Below are positions 9,796-18,082 of a DNA stretch of 37,126 bases, in pieces. The stretch spans positions 1 to 37,126 of the forward strand of contig JAIXUH010000009.1 in the NCBI GenBank assembly GCA_027484145.1, written 5' to 3'. Origin of the DNA: Rhodobacter sp. Lineage in GTDB: Bacteria > Pseudomonadota > Alphaproteobacteria > Rhodobacterales > Rhodobacteraceae. Each line of letters starts with the position of its first letter. Positions within the stretch are counted from its first letter, which is position 1. The notes beneath the pieces were generated by a model. It saw nothing but the letters and a program-made list of their open reading frames with translations, was not told the origin of the DNA and did no database searches. Position numbers and translations under genes: made by a program.

Positions 9796-12594
9796 ATGAT
9801 GAGCATTGCACGGATCGGGACCGAGTTTCTGGTCAACACGACAACGCCGAATGATCAGGACCGATCAACCGTTACAGCGCTTTCGAACGGGCGGTTTCTT
9901 GTCACTTGGAACGACAACAGCCAGACCGGCGCTGACACCGTCAGCGGCGCGATCCGCGCACGAATTTTCAACGCAAACGGAACCGAGGCAGTGCCGGAGT
10001 TCGTGGTGAACGCCAATCCCAATAGTCTGCAAAGCGAAAGCTCTGCCACCGCTCTGAGCGATGGCATGTTCATGGTCACGTTCACCGACTTCAATATTGA
10101 TGACGATGCGGATGTTTTTGGCGGGGCCATTCGGGCGCGGATCTTCAACGCCGATGGCACCGAAGCCGTTGCACAGTTCCGGGTCAACGACCTGATCGAA
10201 GGTGGTCAGGCTGAATCCCAGTCGGCGACCTTGCAGGACGGTCGCCTGGTCGTGACGTGGAGCGACTTTAGCGGCCTTGGCGATGATCCTACTGGCTCGG
10301 GGGTGCGGGCCCGCATCTTCAACACCGACGGGACCCAATCGGTCGCAGCGTTTCAGGTCAATTCGATCACCGACGGCGATCAGACGGAAAGTGACGTGGC
10401 AGTGCTGACGAACGGCAACATTGTCGTCACCTGGACTGACAGAAGCAATTCCGTTGATGACCCAGACTTTTCCGCCGTGCGCGCCCGCATCTTCAATACA
10501 AGCGGCGTCGAGGTTGAGCCCGAATTTCTGGTCAACACGACGACCGCAGCCTTTCAGTTCGAAAGCCGGGTCGCCGCTTTGCAAGACGGACGCTTCATCG
10601 TCACTTACCGCGACAGCGGCGCGACCGACAATGTGCTGGCCCGGATATTCAACGCCAACGGGACGGAATCGGTGCCCGAGTTCGTGGTTTCGACCACGAC
10701 AGATGGAAACCAGTTTCAGGGCAAGGTCGTCATCCTTGCCGATGGGCGCATCCTTTGCACGTGGGCCGACTCCAGCGGTCTTGGCGGCGATGCCGAACCC
10801 AACGCGATCAAGGGCCGCATCCTGAACGCCGACGGGACAGAAGCGATCCCCGAGTTTCTGATCAACACCATCACGACCGCAGGTCAGCAGCGCAGCGAAG
10901 TGGCGGCTCTGGCAGACGGCAGCTTTATGGTCACGTGGCGCGACGAAAGCCTGTCGCCCGACGACGCTTCGGGCCGTGCGATCCGGTCGCAGATCTTTAA
11001 CCCGCTGGTGTTCGATGGCACCGCAGCCGCCGACGACGTCACGGGCGGCAGTTTCGGCGATACTTATGCGGGCAATGACGGGGCGGACAGCATCGCAGGT
11101 CTGGGCGGGAATGACTCGCTTTCGGGCGGGTCCAGCAACGACACGCTGAACGGCGGCATCGGCAATGACACGCTGACTGGCGGCTCGGGCGTCGACAGTC
11201 TGGTCGGCGACGAAGGGGACGATCTGTTCCTTGTCGATAACGCGGCCGATGTGGTGGTCGAAGGGGCAGGCGGCGGCACGCTGGACCGTATTGCGACCAG
11301 TGTTAGCTATACCCTTGCGACGGGGGTCGAGGTCGAGCGGATTCAGACCACGTCATCGGCAGGCACGACAGCCCTTAATCTGCGCGGCAATGCGCTGGCG
11401 CAGTCGATCTTTGGCAATGCCGGTGATAACGTGCTGAACGACGGCGGCTTTGGCGCAGCAGATACCCTGACCGGAGGGTTGGGCAACGACACCTACATCG
11501 TCAACAACACCGCCACGCAGATCGTCGAAGGTGCGGGACAAGGCACCAACGACCGGGTCGCTGCCGGCCTGTCCTTTGCCCTTGCCGCCGATGACGATAT
11601 CGAGCGGCTGACGACCACCAATGTGGCGGGCACCGATGCGCTTAACCTTGCAGGCAACGCAGGCGTTCAGACCATCACCGGCAACGCCGGGGTAAACCGG
11701 CTGTCGGATGGTGGCGGGGCTGGCGCTGACACGATGATCGGCCTTGCCGGCAACGACATTTACGTTGTCGGTAACGCCGCTACGCAGATCGTCGAAAGCG
11801 CAGGGCAGGGCACCGCGGATCGCGTGGCCGCTGCGGTCAGCTTTGTTCTGGCCGCCGATGACAACATCGAACTGCTGACCACCAGCGCGCAGGGCGATAC
11901 CACGGCTATCAATCTTACCGGCAACGCTTTGGTACAAAGCATCATCGGCAATTTCGGCGACAACGTCCTGTCGGACGGTGGCGGGGCCGGTGCCGACACG
12001 CTGAACGGCTTGGGCGGCAACGATACCTTCATCATCCGCAATGCGGGCACCGTAATCGCTGAAATTGCAGGCCAAGGCACGGCAGACAGGGTGGCGGCAG
12101 GGGTCAGCTTTGTACTGGCCGCCGACGACAACATCGAAATTCTGACCACAACGTCCAGCAGCGGCACTGGCGCCATCAACCTGACCGGCAACCTTCTGGC
12201 GCAAACCATCACCGGCAATGCGGGGGCCAACCGTCTGAATGGCGGCGGCGGCACCGACGTGCTGACCGGTCTGGGCGGGGCAGATACGTTCTTGTTCAAC
12301 ACGGCTCTTGGCGCCACGAACATCGACACGATCACCGATTTCAACGTGGCCGCCGACACGATCGAACTGGAGGATGCAATCTTCACCGGTCTGGCGGCCG
12401 GCCCCCTCGCCGCGGCCGCGTTCCGGCTTAACGCCTCCGGCCTTGCAGAGAATGCCTCTGACCGGATTGTCTATGACTCCGTCACCGGCAACCTTTACTT
12501 CGATGCGGATGGCACAGGTGCAACGGCACGCGTGCAGTTCGCGGTGCTGGATGCGGGGCTGGTGCTGACCAGCGCAGACTTCTTGGTGATCTGA
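9796..12594 (+). CDS. RTX calcium-binding protein with N-terminal seven-repeat domain (RTX gene 3)
   Basis: 932 residues. Two ATGs stand together (9796 and 9799); GGAG at 9788-9791 is 4 and 7 bases away respectively, so the second may be used. Residues about 11-403 form seven clear repeats of ~56 residues with the pattern FxVNTxTxxxQ, ALxDGRFxVTW and RARIFNADGTEAVPE, the cleanest propeller-like array in the window. A short RTX nonapeptide block follows (GGSSNDTLNGGIGNDTLTGG), then four 89-residue repeats and tail type B ending DFLVI. There is one cysteine (ILCTW in repeat six), rare in this family. The gene is 68 bp after RTX gene 2 and is followed by a strong hairpin, so genes 1-3 may form a transcription unit. 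Function is unknown beyond calcium binding and likely secretion. Confidence 0.87.
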   Translation: MMSIARIGTEFLVNTTTPNDQDRSTVTALSNGRFLVTWNDNSQTGADTVSGAIRARIFNANGTEAVPEFVVNANPNSLQSESSATALSDGMFMVTFTDFNIDDDADVFGGAIRARIFNADGTEAVAQFRVNDLIEGGQAESQSATLQDGRLVVTWSDFSGLGDDPTGSGVRARIFNTDGTQSVAAFQVNSITDGDQTESDVAVLTNGNIVVTWTDRSNSVDDPDFSAVRARIFNTSGVEVEPEFLVNTTTAAFQFESRVAALQDGRFIVTYRDSGATDNVLARIFNANGTESVPEFVVSTTTDGNQFQGKVVILADGRILCTWADSSGLGGDAEPNAIKGRILNADGTEAIPEFLINTITTAGQQRSEVAALADGSFMVTWRDESLSPDDASGRAIRSQIFNPLVFDGTAAADDVTGGSFGDTYAGNDGADSIAGLGGNDSLSGGSSNDTLNGGIGNDTLTGGSGVDSLVGDEGDDLFLVDNAADVVVEGAGGGTLDRIATSVSYTLATGVEVERIQTTSSAGTTALNLRGNALAQSIFGNAGDNVLNDGGFGAADTLTGGLGNDTYIVNNTATQIVEGAGQGTNDRVAAGLSFALAADDDIERLTTTNVAGTDALNLAGNAGVQTITGNAGVNRLSDGGGAGADTMIGLAGNDIYVVGNAATQIVESAGQGTADRVAAAVSFVLAADDNIELLTTSAQGDTTAINLTGNALVQSIIGNFGDNVLSDGGGAGADTLNGLGGNDTFIIRNAGTVIAEIAGQGTADRVAAGVSFVLAADDNIEILTTTSSSGTGAINLTGNLLAQTITGNAGANRLNGGGGTDVLTGLGGADTFLFNTALGATNIDTITDFNVAADTIELEDAIFTGLAAGPLAAAAFRLNASGLAENASDRIVYDSVTGNLYFDADGTGATARVQFAVLDAGLVLTSADFLVI
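9826..11004 (+). repeat. Seven ~168-bp coding repeats, predicted seven-bladed beta-propeller of RTX gene 3
   Basis: Each unit begins F(L/V)VN(T/S)xT and contains the ALxDGxFxVTW core followed by AIRARIFNxDGTE. Cores in order: ALSNGRFLVTW, ALSDGMFMVTF, TLQDGRLVVTW, VLTNGNIVVTW, ALQDGRFIVTY, ILADGRILCTW, ALADGSFMVTW. The span divided by seven gives about 56 residues per unit, a normal propeller-blade size. Confidence 0.72.
11221..12288 (+). repeat. Four 267-bp tandem coding repeats in RTX gene 3
   Basis: Units start at 11221, 11488, 11755 and 12022, exactly 267 bp apart. They share VSFxLAADDxIExLTT and LTGNALAQxITGN lines with the other RTX genes. The constant period with diverged sequence argues for selection on the 89-residue fold unit. 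Confidence 0.87.
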
Positions 12595-12600
12595 ACCGTC

Positions 12601-12629
12601 CGAAGGCCGAACCAAGCGTTCGGCCTTCG
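12601..12629 (+). terminator. Perfect 11-bp hairpin after RTX gene 3
   Basis: CGAAGGCCGAA (12601-12611), a 7-base loop and its exact complement TTCGGCCTTCG (12619-12629) start 6 bases after the stop codon. There is no T-run after it, so it is either a terminator of the type lacking a U-tract or a 3' end-stabilising structure. Confidence 0.6.
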
Positions 12630-12994
12630 CCCCACACCGACCTATCAATACGGGGCTCGGCTGCGATCACCTTGCCGATTGCCGCCACAATGGCAATTCG
12701 GGCTGGCACAGGTTCGACTCCGGTATGGTGCTTTTGCACGTCGTCCCGTCTCGCGAACCCGTGGCGGACCACTGAAGGATGGTAGCGAAGACGTTTGTAA
12801 GGATGTCGTGCGCGCAGGATCGCCGTGATCTGCCCTCCAGTGAACCTCGATATTCCAATGTCAGGTCCGCTTCTTGGGCCAGACTTTCGCATCAGATAGA
12901 TGCGTTGTCGGCGGTCGCAGCAGGTGTTTGGTTGATTTCATGTTTTTCGGTTAAACAACAGGCACCTCTGACGAACTTTGATTTTAGGTAAACC

Positions 12995-13032
12995 CGTGCA
13001 AAAATTTGCGCGCCGCCGTCCATTTTTGCACG
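12995..13032. promoter_or_regulatory. 11-bp perfect inverted repeat in the RTX gene 4 upstream region
   Basis: CGTGCAAAAAT (12995-13005) and its exact reverse complement ATTTTTGCACG (13022-13032) are separated by 16 bases, so the centres are 27 bp apart. This could be a paired operator for a dimeric regulator, or a hairpin. It lies about 220 bp before the RTX gene 4 start. No matching regulator is in the window. Confidence 0.45.
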
Positions 13033-13253
13033 AAGCTGCTGCGACATTATGCCGACGTGCGGCGGATTTGCCGTGATCTCAAAGTGCTGCGAACCTTGCC
13101 TGTTTTTGCCCGCACAGGCCCTTAGACGCGCAACGAAATGTTGCTATATGAAGATGTTAAGATACGGGCGCTTTCCGTGCTTTACGGACTCGTTTTAAAG
13201 AACGTTGCACGATAGCGTTCCAATACGTTGCCCATTCGATTTGGAGTATCCCG

Positions 13254-16200
13254 ATGCCAAACTTTCCAGGAAGCCCGAACAGTGACTCGATCATCGGGTC
13301 CGACTTTGATGATGTGATCAACGGGCAGGCTGGCAACGACACCATCCGGGGCAACGGCGGCAACGACGTGATCAACCCCGGCAGTGCGTTTACGAACGGT
13401 CGTGAGAGGATTTTTGGCTCCATTGGCGACGACCAATACATCTTCAGCGATGTGATCGCGAATGGCAGCTATATCCAGATGACCTATTTCGACCGGGCCG
13501 GGATCACGGTCAACATCAACGGTCTGCCCAACACCGGCAGCGTGCAGAAAGCCAACACCGAAGGCACCGACACGTTCATCAACATCGCGACGGCGCTGAA
13601 CAACGGATATTTTGAACTGTTCGGCACCGATGGCAACGACACCTTTACCTTGAACGGAACGAACGGAAGTTTCATCGGTGTTGGTGGCGGGCGGGGCAAC
13701 GACACCTACAACCTGACGCTAAGCGGGGAAATCCTTCTGATCTATGACGGTTCATGGACCGAGTTTGCGACGCAAGGCTTGATCCTCAATCTGGCAACGG
13801 GTGTTGTGGCGAATGACGGGTTCGGGTTTACCGACTTCCTGAACATCTCGAACACCCCGACTGACGACTACATTTCGGTTCTCGCGACCAATCTGAGCGA
13901 CCGGATCACCGGCAGCGCCCGGGCCAAGGAAGTCTACACGCTGGGCGGTGGCAACGACACGCTGGCGGCGGGCGATGGGTTTGATCAATTGCGGTATGAC
14001 CGCATCGAAATGACCTCGGGCGTGACGGTTGACCTGCAAGCCGGCACAGCGACCGGGTCTTGGGACGGGCAGGCGTTCAGCCATACCCTTTCGGGGCTGG
14101 AGTTTGTGCGCGGAACCAACAACTTTGGCGACACTTTGCGCGGAGGGACGACGGACGACGAGTTCGACGGCTATAGCGGCAATGACCTGATCGATGGACG
14201 TGGGGGTGATGACGAGCTTTATGCCGGGGACGGCAATGACACGGTTATCGGTGGGGTTGGCGCGGATTACATTGAAGGCGGCAACGGCAATGACCGGATC
14301 GATGCGTCGCAGGGGAACCGTACAACAGAAAGAAACGGTGACCAAATCCTGCCGGGGACCGGCACGAACACAATACTTGGCAATGCGGATTTGTTTCTAG
14401 CAAATAACGGCATCGATGTCAGTTATGAAGACGTGGAAGGATCGGGTGGCCTGATCGTGACGCGTGGGGTCAATGGCAGCACCACGGTGCAAAGCCGGGT
14501 CGCTGGGGTTGTGAACGATACGATCACATTTCTGCAGTTTCTTGACGGCACGCTACAAAACGACACGTTTGTTGGTCAGCAGAGCGGGTCAGGCACTGGG
14601 ATTTCCGGGTGGGCAGGCTTGCAGGGTGATGATGTGATCACCGGGGGCATAGGCGAGGACTTTCTAAGCTTTTTCGATGATCAGTTTTTTACCGGCGGCA
14701 CAAGCGGTATATCCGTGACCTTTTCTGCCATCGGCAGCGGCACAGCGATCGACGGGTTCGGCGACACCGACACGTTCACCGGCATTGAAGGGATCGGCGG
14801 CACCGATGCGGGAGATGTGGTCAACGGGTCCGATGGGGCCGAGCGAGTCTATGCCGAAGATGGCAATGACCAGCTTAACGCAGGTGGTGGAAATGACAGC
14901 CTAAACGGTGGGCGCGGGGCGGATACTCTGAACGGCGGCGCAGGAAATGATGTACTGAATGGTGGTAGCAAATCCTTAGATGCACTGGACCTGCTGAACT
15001 ATCCCCCCGGCTCTGACCCCATTGATGACCTTGGCGACCTCATCAATGGCGGCAGCGGCGACGACACCATCGATGGCGGCGCGGGCGATGACACAATGCT
15101 GGGCGGTGCGGATGATGATACCTTTGTCGTGAACTCGGCGGGCGATGCGGTGTTCGAGACGACGACCACGCTCAGCCTGCTGGATGCGGGCGGCCTCGAC
15201 ACCGTGCAAAGTGCTGTCACCTTCAGCCTCGACAGCAGCGCCGGGGTGCGCTTTGTCGAAAACTTGGTGCTGACCGGAACCGCCAATATCAACGGCACCG
15301 GCAATGCGCTGGCCAACCAGATCACAGGTAATACCGCTGCCAACGTGCTGACCGATGGAGCTGGCGCCGGCATCGACACGTTGACAGGGCTTGGCGGCAA
15401 CGACACTTACGTTGTGCGCAACGCCACCACCCAGATTGTCGAGGCTGCGGGCCAAGGCACGGCAGACCGCGTGGCGGCAGGCGTCAGCTTTGTGCTGGCC
15501 GCCGACGACAACATCGAGGTGCTGACCACCAGTTCCAGCAGCGGCACCACGGCCATCAACCTGACCGGCAACGCATTGGCGCAAGCGATCACCGGCAATG
15601 CGGGCGCGAATGTGCTGCATACGGGTGGCGGTACCGGGGTTGATACCCTGACCGGCCTTGGCGGCAATGACACCTACCGCATTTATGTGCCGGGTGCTGT
15701 CATCGTGGAAAGTGCGGGCCAAGGCACCGCCGACCGGGTGACGGCAGCGGTCAGCTTTGCCCTTGCCGCCGATGACGACATCGAGGTGATGACCACCAGC
15801 GGTTCGACCGGCACGGGCGCGATCAACCTGACCGGCAACGGATTGGCGCAGGCGATTACCGGGAATGCAGGCGTGAATGTGCTGGCGGATGGCGGCGGCG
15901 CCGGCGTTGACACCTTGACCGGCCTTGGCGGCAACGACACCTATCGCATCGCAAACACGGCCAGTCTGATCGTGGAAAGCGCGGGGCAGGGCACGGCCGA
16001 CCGGGTTATGGCGTCGGTGTCGTTTACCCTCGCCGCCGATGACGACATCGAGGTCATGACCACCAATGGATCAACCGGCACGGCCGCGATCAACCTGACC
16101 GGCAATGCTTTGGCGCAGGCGATCACCGGAAATGCGGGGGCCAACGTGCTGTCGGACGGTGGCGGCGCGGGGGCCGATACGATGACAGGCCTTGGTGGCA

Positions 16201-16775
16201 ACGACACCTACATCATCCGCAATGCGGGCACGGTGATCATTGAAGGCGTGGGCCAAGGCACTGCCGACCGGGTCGCGGCGGGGGTGTCCTTCACCTTGGC
16301 CGCCGATGACGATATCGAGGTGCTGCGGACCAGTTCGATGACCGCAACCACAGCGATCAACCTGACCGGCAACGGGATTTCGCAAACGGTCGAAGGCAAT
16401 GACGGGGCCAACCGGCTGAACGGCGGCGGCGGGAATGACGTGCTGACCGGGCGGGGTGGTGCGGACACGTTCGTGTTCACCTCGGCACTCGGCGCAGGCA
16501 ATATCGACGAGATCACGGATTTCAGCGTGGTCGCCGATACGATCGAGTTGGAGAGTGCCATCTTTACCGGCCTCGCAAACGGCACCCTGACCGCCGCCGC
16601 CTTCCGGCTGAATGCCACTGGCCTTGCCGAGGATGCGACGGACCGGATCATGTATGACTCTGCTACCGGCAACCTTTACTTCGACGCCGACGGCAACGGC
16701 GCAGGCGCGCGGGTGCAGTTCGCGGTGCTGGATTCGGGGCTGGCGCTGACCACCCTCGACTTGCTGGTCGTGTGA
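13254..16775 (+). CDS. RTX calcium-binding protein without N-terminal propeller (RTX gene 4)
   Basis: 1173 residues; ATG 13254 follows GGAG by 7 bases. Unlike genes 1-3, RTX motifs begin at once (SIIGSDFDDVINGQAGNDTI). Residues about 60-620 alternate nonapeptide blocks with long non-RTX segments, for example GSYIQMTYFDRAGITVNI and VDVSYED-like strands near 385-430, which probably form separate beta domains. From about residue 623 there is one diverged and four regular 89-residue repeats, then tail type B ending LLVV. The diverged first repeat keeps the ancestral-looking LTGTANINGTGNALAN line. The upstream region is 659 bp with its own inverted repeats, so this gene probably has its own promoter. 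It lacks a Sec signal, fitting type I secretion. Ligand and activity are unknown. Confidence 0.85.
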   Translation: MPNFPGSPNSDSIIGSDFDDVINGQAGNDTIRGNGGNDVINPGSAFTNGRERIFGSIGDDQYIFSDVIANGSYIQMTYFDRAGITVNINGLPNTGSVQKANTEGTDTFINIATALNNGYFELFGTDGNDTFTLNGTNGSFIGVGGGRGNDTYNLTLSGEILLIYDGSWTEFATQGLILNLATGVVANDGFGFTDFLNISNTPTDDYISVLATNLSDRITGSARAKEVYTLGGGNDTLAAGDGFDQLRYDRIEMTSGVTVDLQAGTATGSWDGQAFSHTLSGLEFVRGTNNFGDTLRGGTTDDEFDGYSGNDLIDGRGGDDELYAGDGNDTVIGGVGADYIEGGNGNDRIDASQGNRTTERNGDQILPGTGTNTILGNADLFLANNGIDVSYEDVEGSGGLIVTRGVNGSTTVQSRVAGVVNDTITFLQFLDGTLQNDTFVGQQSGSGTGISGWAGLQGDDVITGGIGEDFLSFFDDQFFTGGTSGISVTFSAIGSGTAIDGFGDTDTFTGIEGIGGTDAGDVVNGSDGAERVYAEDGNDQLNAGGGNDSLNGGRGADTLNGGAGNDVLNGGSKSLDALDLLNYPPGSDPIDDLGDLINGGSGDDTIDGGAGDDTMLGGADDDTFVVNSAGDAVFETTTTLSLLDAGGLDTVQSAVTFSLDSSAGVRFVENLVLTGTANINGTGNALANQITGNTAANVLTDGAGAGIDTLTGLGGNDTYVVRNATTQIVEAAGQGTADRVAAGVSFVLAADDNIEVLTTSSSSGTTAINLTGNALAQAITGNAGANVLHTGGGTGVDTLTGLGGNDTYRIYVPGAVIVESAGQGTADRVTAAVSFALAADDDIEVMTTSGSTGTGAINLTGNGLAQAITGNAGVNVLADGGGAGVDTLTGLGGNDTYRIANTASLIVESAGQGTADRVMASVSFTLAADDDIEVMTTNGSTGTAAINLTGNALAQAITGNAGANVLSDGGGAGADTMTGLGGNDTYIIRNAGTVIIEGVGQGTADRVAAGVSFTLAADDDIEVLRTSSMTATTAINLTGNGISQTVEGNDGANRLNGGGGNDVLTGRGGADTFVFTSALGAGNIDEITDFSVVADTIELESAIFTGLANGTLTAAAFRLNATGLAEDATDRIMYDSATGNLYFDADGNGAGARVQFAVLDSGLALTTLDLLVV
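15402..16463 (+). repeat. Four 267-bp tandem coding repeats in RTX gene 4
   Basis: Units start at 15402, 15669, 15936 and 16203, exactly 267 bp apart, and are the most alike of all arrays. A fifth, diverged unit precedes them from about 15120. The constant spacing also produces regular antisense open frames, which are artefacts. Confidence 0.88.
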
Positions 16776-17069
16776 CCGCAAAGCATAGGCTTGCCCCAAA
16801 AAGGCAGTGACGTTCCGGGGGCTTTCGGGCGTTGATGGCGCCTTGGGGGCATTCCTGGAGCAAAGGGTTGCGGTTTCTTTGGGCCGACGCGGTGTCGATC
16901 CGCGAAAACGGGCGGCATTGCCGGACCAGGGCTAAGGTCAACCGGCCTTGCAAGGCGCTGGTCCGGGCAAAGGCAAACGCGCACCGTCCGGTCGCATGGC
17001 GACGCGCTGGTCATTGATCCGGCCACAGCACGCATTGTCGGCGCAGATGCCCTTAGACTAAGCTCAGGC

Positions 17070-18020
17070 ATGAGCAAATATCCTCTGCCACCTTTGGATC
17101 TGTTTCACACCTTCGAGGTGGTCGCGCGCCACCGCAGTTTTACGATGGCGGCGAAAGAGTTGTGTCTGACGCAAAGCGCGGTCAGCCGGCAGATTAAAAG
17201 CTTGGAAGAGGCGCTTGATCTGCGGCTGTTTGACCGCCTGCACCGCGCCATCGAACTGACGGCAGACGGTCAACGGTTGTTTGAATCCGTAACGCGTGGA
17301 CTGGAGGATATCAGTGCCTGTCTGGCAGCACTTGGTGCAGCAGCGCGTGCCCCCCAAATCACGGTCTGCGCTTCGGTGGCCTTTGCATGGTTCTGGCTGA
17401 TGCCGCGCCTTGAACGCTTTGGCGCGCTGCAACCCGATGTCGATCTGCGAGTGCTGGCAACCGACCAGCCGGTACTCCCCGGTTCGGGGGAGGTTGATGT
17501 GGCGATCCTGTTTGGGTCCGGCCACTGGGAGGGGCTGGAGGCGCGACTTTTGTTCGGCGAGCGGGTCTATCCGGTTTGCAGCGCGGCCTATTTGCGCGAT
17601 CACCCGGAATTGCGGCGACCCGAGGATCTGCTGGATCAGACGCTGCTGCATCTGGAATATGGCAAGCCCTCCTTTGGGGGCGTGGACTGGCGCACATGGT
17701 TGGTGCGGCAGGGGGTCAACGGCCAGCCGGTCCGGCGCGGGCGGCGGTTCAACGCATATCCGATGGTGTTGCAGGCGGCCGAGGCGGGCCATGGCGTGGC
17801 CTTGGGCTGGAGCTATGTCACCGACCCGCTGTTGGCCGACGGGCGGCTGGTTTGCCCGGTGGAGCGCACGTTGGAAACACAGGATGGCTATTACCTCTGC
17901 ACATCCAACGCGATCGAAAAGACGGCCGGGATTCAGGCGTTTCTGGATTGGATCGCAGCAGAGGCGACAGGGATCGAGGGTGTTCGAATGATGCAGGGGA
18001 ATGCGAAGCATTCGGAATGA
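17070..18020 (+). CDS. LysR-family transcriptional regulator, GcvA-like
   Basis: 316 residues, normal for the family. The N-terminal winged helix-turn-helix (about residues 8-66) contains FTMAAKELCLTQSAVSRQIK and DLRLFDR; the remaining two-lobed effector domain starts with ITVCASVAFAWFWLMPRL, typical of the GcvA/choline-sulfate regulator branch. It is encoded just upstream of, and in the same direction as, the methyltransferase operon (62-base gap), instead of the more usual divergent arrangement, so it may be cotranscribed and autoregulated. It probably controls the amine genes that follow. The effector is unknown; a methylated amine or a product of it is a reasonable guess. The 294 bp before it contain nothing I recognise. 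Confidence 0.88.
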   Translation: MSKYPLPPLDLFHTFEVVARHRSFTMAAKELCLTQSAVSRQIKSLEEALDLRLFDRLHRAIELTADGQRLFESVTRGLEDISACLAALGAAARAPQITVCASVAFAWFWLMPRLERFGALQPDVDLRVLATDQPVLPGSGEVDVAILFGSGHWEGLEARLLFGERVYPVCSAAYLRDHPELRRPEDLLDQTLLHLEYGKPSFGGVDWRTWLVRQGVNGQPVRRGRRFNAYPMVLQAAEAGHGVALGWSYVTDPLLADGRLVCPVERTLETQDGYYLCTSNAIEKTAGIQAFLDWIAAEATGIEGVRMMQGNAKHSE

Positions 18021-18082
18021 TTGTTTGATCGGCGCGCCAAAGCGGTATTTCCTGATGCCGCAGCAACCCGTGGATCACCGCC

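Larger units (their letters stand above)
12595..13253. other. Intergenic region before RTX gene 4, with two inverted repeats
   Basis: No convincing gene is present; the short frames here (for example 12779-12991) lack family features. It contains a strong hairpin directly after RTX gene 3 and a separate 11-bp inverted repeat at 12995-13032. Bases about 12925-13030 are clearly more AT-rich than the surroundings, as expected for a promoter/operator region of the next gene. A small inverted repeat GCAAC/GTTGC lies at 13130-13144. I could not assign a -35/-10 pair with confidence. Confidence 0.6.

Noticed and set aside
11353-12648. 431-codon antisense frame under RTX gene 3
   Set aside because: It is a periodic shadow of the 267-bp coding repeats; the sense frame is clearly the gene.
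13122-13150. TTAGAC and TATATG spaced 17 bases as a promoter for RTX gene 4
   Set aside because: The -35 match to consensus is poor and the spacing alone is not convincing.
15402-16463. Regular 267-bp periodicity considered as a CRISPR or non-coding tandem array
   Set aside because: Units stay in frame, are far longer than CRISPR repeats and encode a conserved protein pattern.
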